From Geomonas paludis (lineage in GTDB: Bacteria > Desulfobacterota > Desulfuromonadia > Geobacterales > Geobacteraceae), in assembly GCF_014193585.1 (NCBI RefSeq), contig NZ_BLXY01000003.1, forward strand, positions 372,001-436,000: 64,000 nt of DNA, read 5' to 3'. Positions 37,523-47,400 of the stretch are shown here, piece by piece. Each line of letters begins with the position of its first letter. Positions within the stretch are counted from its first letter, which is position 1. Position numbers and translations under genes: made by a program. The notes beneath the pieces were generated by a model that saw only the letters and a program-made list of their open reading frames with translations, was not told the DNA's origin and did no database searches.

Positions 37523-38806
37523 ATGACATCACTGCTCATTGCTATCTTTCTCGTTGCCTATGCTGCCATTGCCCTGGAGCACCCCATCAGGATCAACAAG
37601 TCATCGTCGGCACTGCTTGGCGCCGGGCTGCTCTGGTCCGTGTACGCCCTCTTGAGCCCCGACAGCCACCTCGTCGTGCATCAGTTGAACGAATCGTTGG
37701 CCGCTACGGCACAGATCGTCTTCTTTCTGATCGGGGCCATGACCATCGTGGAAGTGGTGGATGCCCACAACGGTTTCGAGGTGATCACGGCACATATCAA
37801 GACCCGCAAACTGTCATCGCTGATGTGGCTGGTCGGCTTTGTCACTTTCTTCCTGAGTGCCGTCCTCGACAACCTCACCACCACCATCGTGATGATCTCG
37901 CTGATGAAGAAGCTCCTGGACCGCCAGGAGGACCGCCTCTTCTTCGCCGGGCTCATCGTCATCGCCGCCAACGCCGGTGGCGCCTGGACCCCGATCGGCG
38001 ACGTGACCACCACCATGCTCTGGATCGGCGGACAGATAACCACCCTCGAGATCATGAAGGGGGTACTTGCCCCTTCCCTGGTAAACCTTTTGCTGCCATT
38101 GGCTGTCGTTGCCTACCAGCTCAAGGGGCGCGAGGTGGTGGCCCCGGTGCGTCTGGAGAATGGCGACCTCCCCCAGACCACGAACTTCGAGCGCAACCTC
38201 ATGTTCTTCCTGGGCATCGGCATCCTGGTTAGCGTTCCCGTGTTCAAGACCGTCACTCACCTCCCCCCCTTCATGGGGATCCTGCTCGGCCTTGGCGTCC
38301 TGTGGCTAGCGGGCGACCTGGTGCACCGCAACAAGGAGGAGATGGACAAGCGCCATTTCACCCTCGCCCACGCACTGGAGAAGATCGACATGAGCTCCAT
38401 CGTCTTCTTCATCGGCATCCTGCTCGCGGTGGCCACCCTCGAGCATACCCACATCCTGGCGGCGATCGCCTCCTGGCTGGACCGGGCCATCGGCCGCCTG
38501 GACCTGATCGTGACCCTCATCGGGCTGGTGAGCGCCATCGTGGACAACGTACCGCTGGTCGCGGCCAGCATGGGGATGTACAACCTGGCCCAGCACCCGG
38601 CGGACAGCTTCCTTTGGGAGTTCATGGCCTACTGCGCGGGGACGGGAGGCTCGATCCTGGTGATCGGCTCGGCCGCCGGGGTCGCGGCCATGGGGCTGGA
38701 GAAGCTGCATTTCTTCTGGTACATGAAGCGGATCAGCGGCCTCGCCCTGCTCGGCTACTTCGGCGGCATCGGCGTTTACCTGCTGCAAACCAGGCTGTTC
38801 GGCTGA
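37523..38806 (+). CDS. nhaD: NhaD-type sodium/proton antiporter
   Basis: A 427-residue ion transporter of the NhaD/IT superfamily with about 12-13 helices. Typical segments are ALEHPIRINKSSSALLGAG, FFLIGAMTIVEVVDAHNGF, SAVLDNLTTTIVMI and NAGGAWTPIGDVTTTMLW. A matching second-half SAIVDNVPLVAASMGMY reflects the inverted repeat of the fold. It exports sodium against proton uptake. It is a single gene between the TRAP operon and the DUF882 gene, and sodium cycling would suit the sodium-driven TRAP and SLC5 proteins nearby. Confidence 0.95.
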   Translation: MTSLLIAIFLVAYAAIALEHPIRINKSSSALLGAGLLWSVYALLSPDSHLVVHQLNESLAATAQIVFFLIGAMTIVEVVDAHNGFEVITAHIKTRKLSSLMWLVGFVTFFLSAVLDNLTTTIVMISLMKKLLDRQEDRLFFAGLIVIAANAGGAWTPIGDVTTTMLWIGGQITTLEIMKGVLAPSLVNLLLPLAVVAYQLKGREVVAPVRLENGDLPQTTNFERNLMFFLGIGILVSVPVFKTVTHLPPFMGILLGLGVLWLAGDLVHRNKEEMDKRHFTLAHALEKIDMSSIVFFIGILLAVATLEHTHILAAIASWLDRAIGRLDLIVTLIGLVSAIVDNVPLVAASMGMYNLAQHPADSFLWEFMAYCAGTGGSILVIGSAAGVAAMGLEKLHFFWYMKRISGLALLGYFGGIGVYLLQTRLFG

Positions 38807-38921
38807 TTCCCCAGCTGTGGCAGGTTGAAGTTCATCGTAGCATTAAACGTTCGGTGCCACGAATTCCACGTCCGCTCAGATGCCTGTTAAATATATACGG
38901 CCAGCCGGAGACGGTTCGGGT

Positions 38922-39482
38922 CTACCAGGTTCGGAACAGGCCGGAGTCGATGTGGACGAAGCCGGACTGGGGGTAGTAGCCCACCCCTCCGGCGGCGAGG
39001 GCGATGGCGGTGCGCCTGATCCGGTCCAGCCCGATACGCGGGATGGCGAGGTCGATGGCCATCCCCTTCATGTGCAGGCTGTCCTTGGCCACCCCGGCCG
39101 ACCTGCTGCGCAGACGCGCGTTGTACTCGGGCGAGCGATAGCCGGAGATGATGTGGATCTCGTTGTCCCCGCCCAGGCAGTTGTCCAGCCGGTTCAGGTA
39201 CTCGAGCACGCGCAGGTCCATGGCGGTGATCTCGTTGGTATGGTGGCAGCGGAAGATCCAGTTCAGAGCCTGGAGCGCCTCGTCGCAGTACTCGCCCAGG
39301 CTGTTGCGGTAGGTGACGGAGAGCCTTTCCTTGCAGTTCACGTTGTAAAGGGAGAGCTTCCCCTCGGGTGCCCCGCCCCCTTCCATGAATTTGGCGAAGG
39401 CCGATTTGGCACCCAGCACCGTTGCTGCGAAAAAAGCTGAGGACTTGAGAAACATCCTGCGGCACAACATTGTATCTTTCAC
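38922..39482 (-). CDS. Tat-exported DUF882 / YcbK-like peptidase-fold protein
   Basis: A 186-residue protein with a twin-arginine signal (RRMFLKSSAFFAATVLGAKS) and a DUF882 (peptidase M15-like, DD-carboxypeptidase fold) domain. Zinc-site motifs SLHMKGMAIDL and GFVHIDSG are present. ISGYRSPEYNARLR is the standard family segment. It probably acts on peptidoglycan in the periplasm. The GTG at 39482 follows AGGAG with 5-base spacing. An ATG at 39470 lacks a ribosome site. Confidence 0.92.
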   Translation of the reverse strand: MKDTMLCRRMFLKSSAFFAATVLGAKSAFAKFMEGGGAPEGKLSLYNVNCKERLSVTYRNSLGEYCDEALQALNWIFRCHHTNEITAMDLRVLEYLNRLDNCLGGDNEIHIISGYRSPEYNARLRSRSAGVAKDSLHMKGMAIDLAIPRIGLDRIRRTAIALAAGGVGYYPQSGFVHIDSGLFRTW

Positions 39483-39658
39483 ATAAACTCCTATAAATCA
39501 AAGAGTTAGCCGGCAAACAAGGCTACCCCTTGCTACCACAAAGCCTCCGTCCCTGTCAACCGCGGCGTGCCGGCAACCGTTCCCTAACTTGCTAATGTGG
39601 CGCGGTATGCTTTGCTCTCTTGGTCGGCACCCACCCTCCCAACTCAGGGGGACTGGCC

Positions 39659-39970
39659 ATGAAAATACCCTACGCCACCAAGACCTCGTCGCTGCTCTCC
39701 GGCATGACCCTGGCACTGATGCTCTCCACCGGCGAGCACCTCACCGGCCCGGTAAGCGCCCTCTGCACCATAACCGGCGCCATCTGGTTTCCCGTCTCCA
39801 TCGCCGTCTTCGTGCACGGCAAGCAGAGCATCGAGTACAAGATCCAGTCGCTGCGCGGGGAGCGCCCCTACATCGATATACCCAAGGACATCACGCCGCG
39901 GGCGCTGGTCTGGTTCTGCTCGACGCTGGCCACCGCCTGGCTGCTCAGCCTCTTCTACCAGCACCCCTGA
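39659..39970 (+). CDS. Small membrane protein of unknown function
   Basis: A 103-residue protein with about three hydrophobic segments (residues about 10-24, 27-50 and 80-98) and a basic loop (HGKQSIEYKIQSLRGERPYI) between the last two. I do not recognise a family. The ATG at 39659 (MKIPYATK) follows a GGGGG tract, and a hairpin follows the stop. It stands alone between minus-strand neighbours. Confidence 0.7.
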   Translation: MKIPYATKTSSLLSGMTLALMLSTGEHLTGPVSALCTITGAIWFPVSIAVFVHGKQSIEYKIQSLRGERPYIDIPKDITPRALVWFCSTLATAWLLSLFYQHP

Positions 39971-39975
39971 ACGCA

Positions 39976-40006
39976 AAAAGGGGAGTTCATTGCGAACTCC
40001 CCTCCC
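39976..40006. terminator. Bidirectional terminator between convergent genes
   Basis: A 9-bp stem GGGGAGTTC/GAACTCCCC (39980-39988 and 39994-40002). On the minus strand it is followed by CTTTTTGCG, so it serves best for the XRE-receiver gene but can also end the small membrane protein gene. Confidence 0.75.
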
Positions 40007-40047
40007 CTTCAGCAGAGAGCACCTCTTGGTGCTCTGTCCCTTTGCCG

Positions 40048-40740
40048 TCAGTCGAACATCGGCTCCGAGTCCGACTCCAACGCATTCCTGATCGCCTTGA
40101 TCATCTCGACCGGCGAGAAGGGTTTCTGGATCAGGTGGAAATCCTCCTTGGCCTGCAGGTGGTCCGGCCGGTAGCCGCTCATAAAGACCGCCTTGGCGTT
40201 CGGGTTCACCTTCCTGATCTCCTTGAAACAGCTGATACCGTCCTTGCGCGGCATCACCACGTCCAGTATCACCAGGTGGATGGGGCCGTTCTCCGTGTAC
40301 TTCTCGATGGCATCCTGGCCGTCTTCGGCGGTGATGACCTTGTATCCGTAGCTGGCCAGAAAGTCGGACAGCATCTCGCGGAGCTGCTTCTCGTCGTCGA
40401 CGATGAGGATGGTCTCCGACCCCTGGTAACTGTTGTTGATCTTGTTCATCATGATCTCCATGCTACTGATCCAGTCTATCTTGGAACCTTCGCTCCTCAG
40501 CCGGTCAGGCGTGTTGATCTTCAGAATGAATTCAGTCTCGTAGATGATGCTGGAAGCGGAAGTATTGAGGGCACTGGCGAGGGCAAAGATGGAGACCAGG
40601 CTCGGCTGCTGCTTCCCCCCTTCAATATTGGAGATGAACTTGCGGTCCAGGCAACTGGACATGGACAACTTGTCCTGGGAAAGGTTGCGTTCCCTTCTCA
40701 ATCTGCGGATCACAATGCCAAAAGCTTCTTCAATAGTCAT
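40048..40740 (-). CDS. XRE helix-turn-helix - receiver fusion regulator
   Basis: A 230-residue protein. An N-terminal XRE/Cro-type DNA-binding domain (about residues 5-65, RRERNLSQDKLSMSSCLDR and FISNIEGGKQQPSL) joins a C-terminal receiver (about 105-225: ILIVDDEKQLREML, phospho-acceptor VILDVVMP, IQKPF). This reverses the usual receiver-first order. The ATG at 40740 follows GGAGG. No kinase lies beside it, so it is an orphan regulator. Confidence 0.92.
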   Translation of the reverse strand: MTIEEAFGIVIRRLRRERNLSQDKLSMSSCLDRKFISNIEGGKQQPSLVSIFALASALNTSASSIIYETEFILKINTPDRLRSEGSKIDWISSMEIMMNKINNSYQGSETILIVDDEKQLREMLSDFLASYGYKVITAEDGQDAIEKYTENGPIHLVILDVVMPRKDGISCFKEIRKVNPNAKAVFMSGYRPDHLQAKEDFHLIQKPFSPVEMIKAIRNALESDSEPMFD

Positions 40741-41092
40741 CAATCATCCTCCACGTGGGAAGCTTTTATAGCAAATCTTCATATAAATTGCTGTAGACAA
40801 TTACCCCCACGAATTAGAACCGATTACATGAAGACGCCGCCGACATGTCAGCCCCGGCCCCACAACCTTTCTGCAAAGCGACCATAAGTACCGGATACAG
40901 ATAACAAAAGCATGGAGCGCAGGTCAAGATAATCCATCCGACAGTAGTTCGCTGCCTGCCAAAGACATTTCTTCTATATCTAAAGTTATAGAGATTTATG
41001 CCCCCCAGTATATTCAATTCTTTGCACCTATGGCGTATCAGTAGATCATCTACAACCAGAGACTATGCCTGCAGGGTTTCGGACGTGACTAT
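40741..41092. other. AT-rich intergenic region, no gene seen
   Basis: 352 bases between the divergent XRE-receiver and PilZ genes. It should hold both promoters. I found no clear -35/-10 pair, riboswitch or strong hairpin. Confidence 0.45.
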
Positions 41093-41410
41093 ATGAAAAG
41101 TTTCGCTGAGAGAAACGCGGTCCGGTTTAAAGGGGAGATCCCGCTGGAGATCAAGCAGGGCATGGGCATCACCCGCGATTTCAGCGCCTGCGGCCTCTAC
41201 TTCTTCACCGATCAGCAGGTCTCTTTGGGGGAAAACCTGGAACTGGTCATGCTGCTGGAGCACCTGAACCAGGAGCACAAGGTGCGGCTGCGCTGCCAGG
41301 CAGACGTGGTTAGGGTCGAGCCGGAGGCCGACCGCTTCGGCATCGCCGTCGCCATAACCAGACATCTGGTAGATCCGGCGGGAGATACTGCCGCTACCGT
41401 AACCGGCTGA
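41093..41410 (+). CDS. PilZ-domain protein
   Basis: A 105-residue single-domain protein resembling PilZ, the c-di-GMP receptor fold. The N-terminal ERNAVRFKGEIPLEI recalls the arginine motif region, and RDFSACGLYFFTD fits the D/NxSxxG motif. The first motif has fewer arginines than the RxxxR consensus, so c-di-GMP binding is not certain. The ribosome binding site is weak. It precedes the large secreted HYR protein by 57 bases on the same strand and may be co-transcribed. Confidence 0.8.
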   Translation: MKSFAERNAVRFKGEIPLEIKQGMGITRDFSACGLYFFTDQQVSLGENLELVMLLEHLNQEHKVRLRCQADVVRVEPEADRFGIAVAITRHLVDPAGDTAATVTG

Positions 41411-41466
41411 CACTATTTTTCACTGATGCGCGCACGTGATACTAACTGGAGAAGGAGGACCTGGAG

Positions 41467-44157
41467 ATGAGAAGAGAACTACTTTCCGCGATGGTTTGGT
41501 TGCTGATGGCATCGCCCGTACTGGCTGCACCACCGGCTTGCAACGTCGACCCGCAGATTTCTCCGGCAAACCAGGGTGTCCCCGAGAAGGACTCCAGCGG
41601 CGTCCCCACCCTGGTGAAGCTAAACGGAAAATCGTCCAAGGACGATGCGACCTTCCTCTGGGAGCAGACCGCGGGCCCGGCCGTGACCCTGGACGATCCC
41701 ACAGCCGCCCAGCCCAAGTTCTCCGTCCCCGAGGTCGGTCCGTCCGGAGCCACCCTCACCTTCAAGCTCACGGTCACCGGGTGCTCCCCGCTGCAGAGCA
41801 AGAGCCTCACCACCAACGTGGTTGTGGCCAACGTGGTCACCAACCGTCCGCCGGTGGCGTCGGCGAGCTACGCACCGAGCCAGGTGTACGAGGGCACCAC
41901 GGTCACCCTGGACGGCAGCACCTCCTCCGATCCAGACGGCGATAACCTGACCTACACCTGGTCCCAGTTGACCGGACCCGGGGTCACCTTGACGGCCGAC
42001 GGCGCCAAGGCGAGCTTTACCGCCCCCACGGATGTTCCTTTCCCCAACGGCACCTCGCTCAGCTTCCAGTTGGCCGTTTCCGACGGTTCCCTGGAAAGCA
42101 GCACGGAGCAGATCGTCAACGTACTCTGGGTAAACGATCCTCCTAAGGCTGCCCTCTCCTGCCCGCAGACGGTGAACGAAGGGGCACAGTTGACCCTGGA
42201 CGGCTCCGGATCCACCGACGGCGACAACGGCATCGCGAGCTACAACTGGAGCCAGGCTTTGGGCACGCCCAACGCCGACCTGCCCAGCTACGACGAGGGG
42301 ACCGCCAAAACCTTGAGCTTTGCCGCTCCGCACCTGGACTCCCTCAACGACACCATGACCTTCAAACTTCTGGTCACCGATGCCGGAGCCCTCACCGACA
42401 GCAAGCAATGTTCCGTCAAGGTGCTCGACGTAACCGCACCGGTACTGGCCAACCTCTCCTCCGACATCACCGCCGAAGCGACCTCCGCGGACGGCGCCGA
42501 GGTCGGCTTCACGCTCCCCAGCGCCAAGGATAACGTCGACGGCGATCTCACCGTCACCTGCACCCCCGGCTCCGGCGCTACCTTCCCGCTGGGGGCCTCC
42601 ACCGTCACCTGCAGCGCTTCCGACGCGGCCCAAAACGGGGCCAGCGGCAACTTCTCCATCACGGTACAGGACACCACCGCCCCGGCGGTGACCGCTCCCC
42701 CCGCAGTGGTCGCCGAGGCGACCGCACCGGAGTCCCCCGTCGCCATCGGCACCGCCAGCGCCACCGACGCCGTCGGGGTCAAAGAGATCACCAGCGACGC
42801 TCCCGCCCTGTACCCGGTCGGCACCACCACGGTCACCTGGTTTGCCAGCGACAACGCCGGCAACGTAGGCAACGCCAAGCAGTCCGTCACCGTGCAGGAC
42901 ACCACCGCACCGGTCGTAACCGCCCCCGCGACAGTAGTGGTCGAGGCGACCGCCCCCAACTCCCCGGTCAGCATCGGCACCGCCACCGCAACCGACGCCG
43001 TCGGGGTCAAGGAGATCACTAGCGACGCCCCCGCCCTCTACCCGGTCGGCACCACCGTGGTTACCTGGTTTGCCAGCGACGCGGCCGGCAACATCGGGAG
43101 CGCCAAGCAGAACGTCACCGTGCAGGACACCACCGCACCGGTCGTCACCGCCCCCGCGGCAGTAGTGGTCGAGGCGACCGCCCCCAACTCCCCGGTCACC
43201 ATCGGCACCGCCAGCGCGACCGACGCCGTCGGGGTCAAAGAGATCACCAGCGACGCCCCGGCCCTGTACCCCGTCGGCACCACCGTGGTCACCTGGACCG
43301 CACGCGACGAAGCGGGCAACGCGAGCACTGCAAAGCAGTCGGTAACCGTGAAGGACACCACGGCACCGGTAGTGACCCCGCCCGCAGCGGTCACCGTTGA
43401 GGCCACCGGCCCCACTACCTCCGTCGCCACCGGCAGCGCGAACGCAAGCGACGCGGTAGGCGTCATCAGCCTGACCAGCGACGCACCGTCCGTCTTCCCG
43501 GTCGGCACCACCACCGTTACCTGGACCGCGAAAGACGCCGCAGGCAACACCGGCACCGCCACCCAGTCCATCACGGTGAAGGACACCACCGCACCCAAGC
43601 TCGAAGGCGTGCCCAAGGGGCTCACCCTGATCACCGGCCAGGCCGCTACCTACGAACCGACCGCGACCGACCTCGTTGACGGCAACGTCCCGGTCAGTTG
43701 CACACCGGCTTCCAGCAGCAGCTTCGCCCTGGGCACCACCAGCGTCACCTGCAGCGCCAAGGACAACCACGGCAACGGCGCCAGCGCCAGGTTCGACGTG
43801 AACGTACAGTACGGCTTCAACGGCCTCTTGGCTCCCTACGACGCCAACAAGGCCTACAAGATCAAGAGCGCCATCCCGCTCAAGTGGCAGTTCACCAACA
43901 GCACCGGTACCGTCCTCGCCAGTGCCGGCGCCCAGCCCGTCGTCATTATCTACCAGGTGAGCAACGGCAGCGATTTTGGCGACGCCATCACCCTGGACGA
44001 TGCCGGGGCCAGCGGGCTCCAGTACGACAGCCTGACCAACACCTGGCAGTTCAACTGGAAAACCACCGGACAGGCTACCGGCACCTACAACGTCTATATC
44101 CAGAGCAACCTCACCGGACAGAAAACCGGCCCCTTCCCGATCAAGCTCGCGAAGTAA
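41467..44157 (+). CDS. Secreted HYR/PKD-repeat surface protein
   Basis: An 896-residue exported protein with a signal peptide (MRRELLSAMVWLLMASPVLA). PKD-like beta domains span about residues 30-320. Six HYR domains follow (about 322-781), the last five on an exact 76-residue (228-base) period, with DTTAPVVTAPAAVVVEATAP and YPVGTTVVTW in most copies. A C-terminal domain of about 115 residues ends PFPIKLAK. HYR domains are extracellular immunoglobulin-like folds, so an adhesin or matrix role is likely. A strong AAGGAGG precedes the start. No anchor or sorting signal recognised. Confidence 0.9.
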   Translation: MRRELLSAMVWLLMASPVLAAPPACNVDPQISPANQGVPEKDSSGVPTLVKLNGKSSKDDATFLWEQTAGPAVTLDDPTAAQPKFSVPEVGPSGATLTFKLTVTGCSPLQSKSLTTNVVVANVVTNRPPVASASYAPSQVYEGTTVTLDGSTSSDPDGDNLTYTWSQLTGPGVTLTADGAKASFTAPTDVPFPNGTSLSFQLAVSDGSLESSTEQIVNVLWVNDPPKAALSCPQTVNEGAQLTLDGSGSTDGDNGIASYNWSQALGTPNADLPSYDEGTAKTLSFAAPHLDSLNDTMTFKLLVTDAGALTDSKQCSVKVLDVTAPVLANLSSDITAEATSADGAEVGFTLPSAKDNVDGDLTVTCTPGSGATFPLGASTVTCSASDAAQNGASGNFSITVQDTTAPAVTAPPAVVAEATAPESPVAIGTASATDAVGVKEITSDAPALYPVGTTTVTWFASDNAGNVGNAKQSVTVQDTTAPVVTAPATVVVEATAPNSPVSIGTATATDAVGVKEITSDAPALYPVGTTVVTWFASDAAGNIGSAKQNVTVQDTTAPVVTAPAAVVVEATAPNSPVTIGTASATDAVGVKEITSDAPALYPVGTTVVTWTARDEAGNASTAKQSVTVKDTTAPVVTPPAAVTVEATGPTTSVATGSANASDAVGVISLTSDAPSVFPVGTTTVTWTAKDAAGNTGTATQSITVKDTTAPKLEGVPKGLTLITGQAATYEPTATDLVDGNVPVSCTPASSSSFALGTTSVTCSAKDNHGNGASARFDVNVQYGFNGLLAPYDANKAYKIKSAIPLKWQFTNSTGTVLASAGAQPVVIIYQVSNGSDFGDAITLDDAGASGLQYDSLTNTWQFNWKTTGQATGTYNVYIQSNLTGQKTGPFPIKLAK
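42667..43806 (+). repeat. Five tandem 228-bp coding repeats (HYR domains)
   Basis: Repeats start at 42667, 42895, 43123, 43351 and 43579 with an exact 228-base period. The second and third are close to identical over most of their length, showing recent duplication or gene conversion. Confidence 0.88.
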
Positions 44158-44180
44158 GCAACGCCGGCATCAGAACAAAA

Positions 44181-44209
44181 GGAGGCGGGGAATTCCCCGC
44201 CTCCTTTTT
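44181..44209 (+). terminator. Rho-independent terminator after the HYR protein gene
   Basis: GGAGGCGGGGAATTCCCCGCC followed by TCC and five T, a perfect 12-bp stem. A near copy ends the next gene at 47806-47837. Confidence 0.93.
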
Positions 44210-44458
44210 CGTTGGAGCGCTGCAGCAGTTGCCCTTGCTCCCGCCGAATCACATCCTCGTCATGTTCCGGCACATTCATTTCCATAGCTGCCAGTATCCA
44301 GCGGCTAAAAGATCAGGTTGTCAGCAGTATTCACAGTTGTCCTGCCGCAACTCCATTATTCTAAATTCATAAATTTATAGTTAAGCACCTCCTGGTATGG
44401 TAGAGTGGCTGGCCTTTGTTCAAGCTGATGGCCACCTATTGTTTCTAAAGGAGATGCT
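44210..44458. other. Spacer upstream of the FN3-repeat protein gene
   Basis: No gene seen. The stretch 44340-44390 is AT-rich (CATAAATTTATAGTTAAG) and may hold the promoter. The start codon is preceded by AAAGGAG. Confidence 0.45.
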
Positions 44459-47400
44459 ATGACGTTAGGGAGAGCCGTTGCACTGTTGCTTTTAGGTGCA
44501 ACGTTGGTAACGGAAAGTTCCGCCTTGGGAGCTGTTTCTGCAGCCTCGGTTGCAGGAACCTACAGCTTCGTCAACCAGGAAAGCGGTTTTGTCGTCGGGG
44601 ACCGGTACAGCCGTGTCTTTGGCTCCACCGGGACCATCAGCTTCGACGGCACCGGCACATGTACGTTTTCCTACTCCGGGACCGGCTATGAAGTAGCCAG
44701 CGAAGGCCCGGGAGCTGTCACCGTGGCTGGCTCCCATTTAAGCAAGACGGCAACGACCTGCAGCTACACCGTATCTCCGACCGGCATACTCGACGTCAGC
44801 GCCGACACGGATACCTTCTCCTTTTTCTTGAGCCCCGACAGCAACATGTTTACTACCGGCGCCGCCGCAGCGCGCTCTGACGTCGGCGGGCCAGCGGGGC
44901 TGTCAGCGAAACAGATGGTCGCAGTAAAGAATGGCAGCAGCCTCACCAATGCGTCTCTCGCCGGCACCTACCGCTTCGTCGGTCAGGACTTCGGCCTTCG
45001 GCAGGCGGCTCCTGGTACCGTTTCCGATCTCCTGCGGGAGGTCGCCGGCTCGCTGACCTTCGACGGCAACGGGGGATGCTCGATAAGCAGCGAAGGGAAA
45101 GAGTTCGTCCACGGTGATTCCTTCGCCGCCAACACGATTACCAGCCCCCCCGCTTCTTGCAGCTACTCGGTTGCCGCGACAGGCCTGGTAACCCTCACGA
45201 CGACCACCGGGACATCCGCGCTGCTGATGACGCCCGACGGCGGCACCCTCATCGGCGGCGGGGCGGAGACAGTAAATCAGGATTATCTCAGCCGCAAGCT
45301 CGTGGCGGTAAAAGCACCTGCAGACATGTCCGGAACCAGCCTGAAGGGTAGCTACAACTTCTCCTACCAGGAGGCACGCTTCTACGCCCCGAGTGTCGGC
45401 GACGGAAGCGGCACCTCCGGCCTGGACAAGGGCATCTCCGGCGGCAACGGGCAGATAGAGTTCGACGGCGATGGGATGTGCTACTTCACCTATGGCGGGC
45501 AAGGGCTCGGGAACAGCCTATGGGAGGAGCTACCGGTCAACGACCCGATCCTGTGCAGCTACGTGGTTTCCCCTGACGGCCAGGTCGACGTCGCCCCGTT
45601 GATTGGAGACGGCTTCTCGTTCTGGCTCGAGAACGGCGCTCGAAGGGGTACCGGCGGCACCCCGCTCGGCTACAACGCTGCGGTTGGCGACATCTACAAG
45701 GTAAGGCAGATCGTCCTGGTACAGCCGACGCCCATAGCCGCAGCACCGCAAAGCATCACCGTACCCGCCGCCGATGCCGATGGCAGCTACCTGGTAACCT
45801 GGAGCGCTTCCGCAACCAACGGGGCAGCGTACATCCTGCAGGAGGCGACCGATGCGCACTTCACGCAGAACGTGCAAGAGTATCAGGCCACCGACCCCAG
45901 TCTGCTCCTCACCGGTAAAACGGCAGGCCGTTATTACTACTACCGCGTCAAGGCGTCCCTGACCGGCTACGCCGACAGCGAGTGGACGAACTCCGCTACC
46001 GGCTGTGCCGTCCCCGGGACGCCCGTCCCCTCCGTCGGCTCGCTCAACGTCCCCGCCCAAAGCAGCGACGGCAACTTCACCGTTACCTGGAGCGCGTCGG
46101 CGGTCAATGGTGCTACCTACGTGCTGCAGGAAGCCACCGACCCGACCTTTTCCGGCAGTCTGCGTGAGGCGTATCAAGGCACTGCGACCGGCACAACAAT
46201 TACCGGCGCCCTCGTCGGCACCACCTTCTACTACCGCATCAAGGCGTTTGCCCCTGCCTATCAGGACTCCTCCTGGCAAACCTCGGAGACCGGCTGCAAG
46301 GTCGGCCCCAACCCGGCGGCTGCACCAGCGGACATCACCGTTCCCGCCGTCGGACCTGATGGAACTTTCCAGGTCAGCTGGAGCGCATCGGCTACCCAGG
46401 GCGCAACCTACCTGCTGCAGGAAGCAACCGACGCCAACTTCGCCACCGGGCTCAGAGAGGCATACCGCGGCAGCGCGACCAGCACCGCCATAACCGGAGG
46501 CGTCGTCGACAGCACCTACTACTACCGGGTTAAAACCGTGGCATCCGGCTACGAGGACAGTGCCTGGCAGGCATCTGCGACAGGCTGCAAGGTAACCGCA
46601 CTGGTTCCGGTCGCTGCACCGCTCACCATCACGGTTCCCGTGGGTGATCTCGACGGCAGCTACACGGTCTCCTGGGGGGCGTCCGCCACCAAGGGAGTCA
46701 CCTACCTGTTGCAGGAAGCCGCCGATGCGGCATTCACACAAATGGTGCAGGAGTACCAGGTGGCGACCCTCGGCAAGCTCGTCACCGGCAAACAGCTGGG
46801 GAACCGGTACTTCTATCGCGTCAAGGCCGTGCGTGAGGGCTACGCGGACAGCACCTGGAAGACGGCAGCAGCGCCCTGCGCGGTGCCGGGCACCACATTG
46901 GCGCCCTTGGCATCCCTCACCGTACCCACCGTCGATGCTGACGGCAGCTACACGGTCAGGTGGAGTTCCCCGGTGACAGGCGGCGTGACCTACGTGCTGC
47001 AGCAGGCGACCAACGCGACCTTCACCGCCGGGGTCACCGAGGCCTACCGCGGCAGCGAGACCAGCGCCTCCATCAGCGGGGGGGTCACCGGCACCACCTA
47101 TTTCTACCGCGTGCGCGCTGTGAAGAGCGGGTACAAGGACAGCGCCTGGAAAACCCAGGCGGTCGGCTGCAAGGTAATCGGCATGGGCGTCGCCGCAGCC
47201 GTCCCGCTCACCCTGGCCGTTCCGACCGCTGACATCGATGGCATCTACGCAGTTTATTGGGGCGCCTCCGCGACCAAAGGCGTTACCTATCTGCTCCAGG
47301 AAGCAACCGACGCTGCCTTCACCCAGAGCGTGCAGGAATACGCCGTATCCGGGCTCAGGCAGGCCATTACCGGGAGGAGCCAGGACACCGTCTACTACTA

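Noticed and set aside
41620-43770. A 716-codon minus-strand frame opposite the HYR protein
   Set aside because: Gly/Arg/Asp-rich repeats that simply mirror the coding repeats of the plus strand. No start signal.
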